Shown here: positions 59,620 through 64,000 of the stretch, piece after piece
Layout: each line of letters opens with the position of its first letter
How positions within the stretch are numbered: position 1 is the first letter of the stretch
Origin: an uncultured Clostridium sp.
GTDB taxonomy: Bacteria > Bacillota > Clostridia > Lachnospirales > Lachnospiraceae
Direction: 5' to 3'
Assembly (NCBI GenBank): GCA_946498245.1
Contig: CAMMNN010000011.1
Span: forward strand, 1 to 64,000
Length of the DNA: 64,000 nt
The notes under the pieces: generated by a model
What the model was told of the DNA's origin: nothing
What the model saw: only the letters and a program-made list of their open reading frames with translations
Databases searched by the model: none
Position numbers and translations under genes: made by a program

Positions 59620-61776
59620 ATGAAAAACAGCAAAACAAAAGGGCTTTTAAGCCTGGTGCTGGCGATTGCGGCTGTGGTGGTATTCGGAATATTGGGATAC
59701 TCTACCATGAACGACATTAAGCTGGGTCTGGATTTGGACGGCGGCGTCAGCATTACCTATGAAACCGTAAAGGAAAATCCCACATCAGAAGAACTGTCGG
59801 ATACCATTTATAAGCTGCAGCAGCGTGTGGAAAATTACAGCACTGAAGCTGAAGTTTATCAGGAAGGCGGAAACCGGATTAATATCGATATTCCCGGAGT
59901 ATCCGATGCCAATGCGATTCTGGAAGAGTTAGGAAAACCGGGTTCCCTGGTGTTCTGCGATCAGAACGGAAAGACAATTCTTACGGGTGTCGACGTAAGC
60001 TCCGCCAAAGCGGGAATGTACCGGGACGATACTACAGGACTTGACGAGTATGTCGTTTCCCTGACCTTCAATCAGGAAGGCAGCACGGCATTTGCCGAGG
60101 CTACGAAAGCCAATATCGGCAATCCGATTTATATTATTTACGACAATGAAGTGGTTTCCTCTCCCATTGTTCAGACGGAGATTACTCAGGGTTCCTGCCA
60201 GATTACCGGACTGGACTCCTATGAAACAGCGGAAAACCTGGCTTCTACCATCCGCATCGGTTCCCTTTCCCTGGAGCTTAGAGAGCTGCGTTCCAACGTA
60301 GTAGGAGCAAAGCTGGGCCAGACGGCCATTACCACCAGCCTTCAGGCTGCTGCCGTAGGCCTTGGAATCGTAATTGTTTTCATGATCGCCGTTTATCTGA
60401 TCCCCGGCGTTGCCGCATCCATTGCCCTGTGCCTCTATGTAGGACTGATTTTAATCCTGCTTTCAGCATTTGAGATTACCTTAACTTTGCCTGGTGTTGC
60501 CGGAATTATTCTGTCCATCGGTATGGCTGTGGACGCAAACGTTATTATCTTTACCAGAATCAAAGAGGAGATTGCCGTAGGAAAGACGGTAAAATCCGCC
60601 ATTAAGACTGGTTTCCAGAAGGCGCTGTCCGCTATTATCGACGGCAACGTTACGACTCTGATTGCAGCCGTTGTTCTGTTCTGGAGAGGCTCCGGTACGG
60701 TTAAGGGCTTTGCCTCTACTCTGGCTTTGGGTATTGTTTTATCCATGTTTACAGCCCTCTTTGTGACGCGGTTCGTTTTAAACGGCCTGTATAACCTGGG
60801 CTTTGACAAAGCGAAAATGTACGGCATTAAGAAGGAAAGAACGCCTATTAATTTCCTGGGAAAGAGAAATTTCTGCTTTATTATTTCTCTGGTAGTGATC
60901 GCTGCAGGCTTTGTGGGCATGGGTATGAATAAGGCCAATACGGGAGATATGTTTAATTACAGCCTGGATTTCAAGGGCGGTACTTCTACCAACGTTACCT
61001 TTAATGAAGATATGTCCCTGGAGCGGATTTCCACAGAAGTGGTTCCGGTAGTAGAGAGCGTTACCAATGACGCTGATACCCAGACCCAGAAGGTAGCGGG
61101 AACCAACGAAGTTATCATTAAGACCAGAGCTCTTTCTGTAGACGAAAGAGACGCTTTAAACGAGGCTCTGGCGGAAACCTTCGGCGTTGAAAAAGAAAAG
61201 ATTACAGCGGAAAGCATTTCCGGAGCTGTCAGCGCGGAGATGAAGAAAGACGCAGTTTTGGCAACAGCCATTGCTACTATCTGTATGCTGATTTATATTT
61301 GGTTCCGTTTTAAGGACATCCGTTTCGCTGCCAGTGCGGTTTTGGCTCTGGTACATGACGTCCTGGTAGTAGTTACCTGCTATGCGGTGGCAAAATGGTC
61401 CGTAGGTTCCACCTTTATCGCCTGCGCTCTGACCATTGTAGGTTATTCCATTAACGCTACTATCGTTATCTTTGACCGTATCCGTGAAAATTTAAAGACC
61501 AAAGGAAATCAGTCTTTGGAGTATGTGGTTAATAACAGTATCACCCAGACCTTTACCAGAAGCATTAACACGTCTCTGACGACCTTTATTATGGTATTTG
61601 TTCTTTATATCATGGGCGTTTCCTCTATCCGGGAGTTTGCCCTGCCGCTGATGGTGGGTATCGTATGCGGAGCATATTCCTCCGTGTGCATTACCGGCGC
61701 TCTCTGGTATTTGATGACGACCCGTAAGAGCAGCAAGGCGGCTGTTCAGAAGAAAACAGTCAAAAGCGTGAAATAG
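59620..61776 (+). CDS. secDF: protein translocase SecD-SecF fusion
   Basis: A 718-residue fusion of SecD and SecF, the proton-driven helper of Sec export. The SecD part has GLDLDGGVSITYET near residue 35 and the DANVIIFTRIKEEI motif; the SecF part starts about 410, with DFKGGTSTNVTF and INATIVIFDRIRENL. Twelve membrane helices and two extracytoplasmic loops are expected. AAAGGAG precedes the ATG. The order maturase, secDF, tgt, yajC suggests one operon; gaps are 24, 13 and 23 bp. Confidence 0.95.
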   Translation: MKNSKTKGLLSLVLAIAAVVVFGILGYSTMNDIKLGLDLDGGVSITYETVKENPTSEELSDTIYKLQQRVENYSTEAEVYQEGGNRINIDIPGVSDANAILEELGKPGSLVFCDQNGKTILTGVDVSSAKAGMYRDDTTGLDEYVVSLTFNQEGSTAFAEATKANIGNPIYIIYDNEVVSSPIVQTEITQGSCQITGLDSYETAENLASTIRIGSLSLELRELRSNVVGAKLGQTAITTSLQAAAVGLGIVIVFMIAVYLIPGVAASIALCLYVGLILILLSAFEITLTLPGVAGIILSIGMAVDANVIIFTRIKEEIAVGKTVKSAIKTGFQKALSAIIDGNVTTLIAAVVLFWRGSGTVKGFASTLALGIVLSMFTALFVTRFVLNGLYNLGFDKAKMYGIKKERTPINFLGKRNFCFIISLVVIAAGFVGMGMNKANTGDMFNYSLDFKGGTSTNVTFNEDMSLERISTEVVPVVESVTNDADTQTQKVAGTNEVIIKTRALSVDERDALNEALAETFGVEKEKITAESISGAVSAEMKKDAVLATAIATICMLIYIWFRFKDIRFAASAVLALVHDVLVVVTCYAVAKWSVGSTFIACALTIVGYSINATIVIFDRIRENLKTKGNQSLEYVVNNSITQTFTRSINTSLTTFIMVFVLYIMGVSSIREFALPLMVGIVCGAYSSVCITGALWYLMTTRKSSKAAVQKKTVKSVK

Positions 61777-61789
61777 AAAGAGTTGGAGA

Positions 61790-62923
61790 ATGAAATATCA
61801 GATAACAGCAAAAGACGGACGGGCTAAACGGGCCGTTATGGAAACGGTTCATGGCACCATACAGACCCCGGTGTTTATGAATGTTGGAACCGTGGGAGCT
61901 ATTAAAGGGGCGGTATCTACCAATGATCTGAAAGAGATCGGAACCCAGGTGGAGCTGTCCAACACCTACCATCTCCATGTGAGAACGGGGGATCGGCTCA
62001 TTAAGGAGTTCGGCGGCCTTCATAAATTTATGAACTGGGATCGGCCTATTCTGACGGATTCCGGCGGCTTTCAGGTATTTTCCCTTACAGGCCTCAGGAA
62101 AATAAAGGAAGAGGGGGTATATTTCCAGTCCCACATTGACGGCCACAGGATTTTTATGGGGCCGGAGGAGAGTATGCAGATTCAGTCCAATCTGGCCTCC
62201 ACTATTGCCATGGCTTTTGACGAGTGCCCGCCCAGCCGCGCGGATCGGAGCTATATTGAAAACAGCGTAGCCCGTACCAGCCGGTGGCTGGAACGCTGCA
62301 GGAGGGAAATGGAACGGCTGAACAGCCTGGAAGATACCATTAACCGTCAGCAGCTTCTCTTCGGCATTAACCAGGGCGGCGTTTTAGACGACATCCGTGT
62401 GGATCATGCGAAAGAAATCGCAGCTATGGATTTGGACGGTTACGCCATTGGCGGCCTTGCGGTGGGAGAGAGCCACGAAGAGATGTACCGTGTGCTGGAC
62501 GTAACTGTTCCCCACTTGCCGGAAGAAAAGCCCACATACCTTATGGGAGTGGGAACGCCGGCGAATATTCTGGAAGCCGTAGACCGGGGCGTAGATTTCT
62601 TCGATTGTGTCTATCCTTCCAGAAACGGGCGCCACGGCCACGTATACACCAATCATGGGAAACTGAACCTGTTTAATTCCAAATACGAACTGGATCCCCG
62701 GCCTATCGAGGAAGGCTGCGGCTGCCCTGCATGTAAGGGCGGCTACAGCAGAGCCTATATCCGCCATCTGCTGAAGGCAAAAGAGATGCTGGGAATGCGG
62801 CTCTGTGTCTTGCATAATTTATATTTTTATAATACAATGATGAGTGAGATTCGCGAAGCCATTGAGGAACACCGTTACGCTGAGTATAAAGAGAAGAAGC
62901 TGGCCGGTGTGACGGGCAAATAA
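61790..62923 (+). CDS. tgt: tRNA-guanine transglycosylase (Tgt)
   Basis: A 377-residue enzyme that exchanges guanine-34 of certain tRNAs for the queuosine precursor. Motifs: MNVGTVGAIKG, LTDSGGFQVFSL (catalytic Asp region), GINQGG, DCVYPSRNGRHGHVYT (with nucleophilic Asp in FFDCVYP), and the zinc site CGCPAC followed by His in LHNLYF. Length is normal. AAAGAG lies upstream of the ATG. The position between secDF and yajC is the usual one. Confidence 0.95.
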   Translation: MKYQITAKDGRAKRAVMETVHGTIQTPVFMNVGTVGAIKGAVSTNDLKEIGTQVELSNTYHLHVRTGDRLIKEFGGLHKFMNWDRPILTDSGGFQVFSLTGLRKIKEEGVYFQSHIDGHRIFMGPEESMQIQSNLASTIAMAFDECPPSRADRSYIENSVARTSRWLERCRREMERLNSLEDTINRQQLLFGINQGGVLDDIRVDHAKEIAAMDLDGYAIGGLAVGESHEEMYRVLDVTVPHLPEEKPTYLMGVGTPANILEAVDRGVDFFDCVYPSRNGRHGHVYTNHGKLNLFNSKYELDPRPIEEGCGCPACKGGYSRAYIRHLLKAKEMLGMRLCVLHNLYFYNTMMSEIREAIEEHRYAEYKEKKLAGVTGK

Positions 62924-62946
62924 GAGAATCCAAGGAGGAAACAAAG

Positions 62947-63240
62947 ATGGAAGCGACAAACGCCATGGGAGGAATTGGCTTCTGGGTAGTCTACCTGGTT
63001 GCGATTTTTGCGCTGATGTATTTTATTGCCATCAGACCCCAGAAGAAAGAGAAAAAGAAATTGCAGGAATTAATGGCCAGTATAGCGGTTGGAGATACCG
63101 TTCTGACCTCCAGCGGATTTTATGGAGTCATTATTGATATGACCGACGATACCGTTATCGTAGAGTTCGGAAGCAATAAAAACTGCAGGATTCCTATGCA
63201 GAAACAGGCAATCGTACAGGTAGAAAAACCCGAAACCTAA
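62947..63240 (+). CDS. yajC: preprotein translocase subunit YajC
   Basis: A 97-residue membrane protein with one N-terminal helix (VVYLVAIFALMYFIAIRPQK). The conserved RPQKKEKKKLQELMASIAVG turn and VGDTVLTSSGFYGVI follow. It works with SecDF at the export channel. AAGGAGG lies 7 nt upstream of the ATG. It is the last gene of the secDF-tgt operon. Confidence 0.95.
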   Translation: MEATNAMGGIGFWVVYLVAIFALMYFIAIRPQKKEKKKLQELMASIAVGDTVLTSSGFYGVIIDMTDDTVIVEFGSNKNCRIPMQKQAIVQVEKPET

Positions 63241-63255
63241 TATGTTTTTGCAAGT

Positions 63256-63306
63256 AAAAGGCGGAGCCGCCATGCGAATGAGATTCGTGTGGCAGCTCCG
63301 CCTTTG
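63256..63306. terminator. bidirectional terminator between yajC and the aminotransferase gene
   Basis: AAAGGCGGAGC (63257-63267 region) pairs with GCTCCGCCTTT (63295-63305 region) with inner GCCA/TGGC pairing. The arms end in T-runs on either strand, so it serves both convergent genes. Confidence 0.75.
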
Positions 63307-63336
63307 TGCTGAGTGGCAGCTAATTATTTCCGCCTA

Positions 63337-64000
63337 TTACCTAAGTAGAATCCCGCTTTCTTTTACGGCCTTAATTGCCTGCTGGATTCCCTCTTCTCCC
63401 TGAACCATAGCCAGTCTGACGTAGCCTTCCCCAGAGGGGCCGAAGGCGCTGCCGGGAGTGACGATAACGCCTGTCTTTTCCGCCAGTTCCATGACAAAGG
63501 CTTCAGAGGAGGAAAAACCTTCCGGGATTTTAGCCCAGATAAACATGGTGGCAGCCGGTTTTTCCATGGGCCACCCAATGGAGGAGAAGCCATCGCAGAT
63601 AAGGTTCCTCCGCAGCTCATAGGCCCTCCGCGTTTCTTCTACACAGGACTGATCTCCTGTGACGGCAGCAATGGCGGCCTGCTGAATGGGGAGGAACATA
63701 CCGTAGTCCATATTGGATTTTAAGGTTTTTAAGCGGCTTACAACCTGGGGATTTCCAAGACAGAATCCGGCTCTGGCTCCCGCAAGGCCATAGGTTTTAG
63801 ACAGGGAGTTAAATTCCACCCCTACGTCCACAGCGCCGGGGAAGCGGAGAAAACTGCCGCAGGTTTTTCCGTCAAAAACCAGTTCACTGTAAGCGTTGTC
63901 GTGTAGGACAATTATATCGTATTTTTTAGCAAAAGCAATCAGCTCCTCATAGAAGGAGTCCGGGGCCATGGCGGTAGTAGGATTATTGGGGTAAGAAACC
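63337..64000 (-). CDS. class I/II PLP aminotransferase, partial (LL-DAP-aminotransferase-like)
   Basis: The 3' part of an aminotransferase gene that continues beyond the right edge. In frame from the edge one reads VSYPNNPTTAMAPDSFYEEL, which holds the substrate-binding NPT motif, so the ATG at 63969 is internal and not the start. The PLP lysine lies in SLSKTYGLAGARAG, with the phosphate-binding Arg following. A final Arg region VRLAMVQGEEG binds the substrate carboxylate. The pattern GVEFNSLSKTYGLAG is like LL-diaminopimelate aminotransferases, but the specificity is not certain. It is convergent with yajC. Confidence 0.85.
   Translation of the reverse strand, partial: VSYPNNPTTAMAPDSFYEELIAFAKKYDIIVLHDNAYSELVFDGKTCGSFLRFPGAVDVGVEFNSLSKTYGLAGARAGFCLGNPQVVSRLKTLKSNMDYGMFLPIQQAAIAAVTGDQSCVEETRRAYELRRNLICDGFSSIGWPMEKPAATMFIWAKIPEGFSSSEAFVMELAEKTGVIVTPGSAFGPSGEGYVRLAMVQGEEGIQQAIKAVKESGILLR

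Noticed and set aside
63337-63969. Complete aminotransferase gene starting at 63969
   Set aside because: The frame continues to the window edge and encodes the NPT substrate motif upstream of that ATG, so it is a partial gene with an internal methionine.
1-64000. CRISPR arrays, rRNA or tRNA genes, insertion sequences
   Set aside because: No regularly spaced repeats, no cloverleaf-like or rRNA-like sequence, and no transposase-like frame were recognised on either strand by reading.

Overview
The window looks like the chromosome of a spore-forming Clostridia, most likely a Lachnospiraceae-type gut anaerobe. The basis is gene content. It carries a SCIFF peptide (six cysteines in 48 codons) with its radical SAM maturase, next to yajC, tgt, a secD-secF fusion and a TIGR04086-type membrane protein. 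It also has stand-alone Spo0A C-terminal-domain proteins, a choline-binding-repeat protein, strong GGAGG ribosome sites and GTG/TTG starts. The genus call is inference. No rRNA, tRNA or CRISPR array was seen.

Layout. (1) 1-12150 is a defence or mobile island. It holds a tyrosine recombinase, a Kiwa-like pair (kwaB before kwaA), a SIR2-TPR protein, a divergent giant TPR-DUF2971 protein, a three-gene putative restriction-modification module (PD-(D/E)XK-like nuclease, unknown protein, beta-class adenine methyltransferase) and an orphan MNT-type nucleotidyltransferase. (2) 12289-14467 holds an isolated O-antigen-ligase-like protein and two paralogous Spo0A-C-domain proteins that share a promoter/operator motif. 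(3) 14612-33852 is a contractile injection system (CIS). A divergent LytTR regulator precedes an operon of about 18 kb: DUF4157 peptidase-like protein, sheath, two tubes, LysM adaptor, split gp27/gp5 hub and spike, gp25, two baseplate-J-type proteins, gpI-type protein, an unrecognised protein, a pseudokinase-like/TM/MORN protein, DUF4255 cap protein, PAAR-like protein, a degenerate cyclase-like membrane sensor and an AAA+ ATPase. No tape measure, tail fibre or obvious toxin was recognised. A third Spo0A-C protein closes the locus on the opposite strand. (4) 34567-36726 has small coiled-coil and zinc-ribbon proteins and a secreted choline-binding protein. (5) 37135-50055 is a surface-glycan locus: TPP-dependent carboligase, two SDR epimerase/reductases, sugar C-methyltransferase-like protein, three GT2 glycosyltransferases, a priming phosphoglycosyltransferase and an LCP ligase. 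(6) 50214-64000 is mainly housekeeping: HtrA, a ClpX-like ATPase, an S8 protease, LspA, a CNNM/CBS protein, TIGR04086, SCIFF and maturase, SecDF, Tgt, YajC and the 3' part of an aminotransferase gene that runs off the window.

How the parts may work together (inference). The CIS appears to be membrane-linked and signal-controlled. Two of its operon proteins cross the membrane and carry degenerate signalling domains, a pseudokinase-like domain and a class III cyclase fold that lacks its catalytic residues. Its surroundings hold one LytTR and three Spo0A-C-type DNA-binding proteins, which suggests that expression is tied to a stationary-phase or sporulation-like programme. The defence island is a separate accessory block next to it. 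All calls come from reading the sequence; no database search was run.
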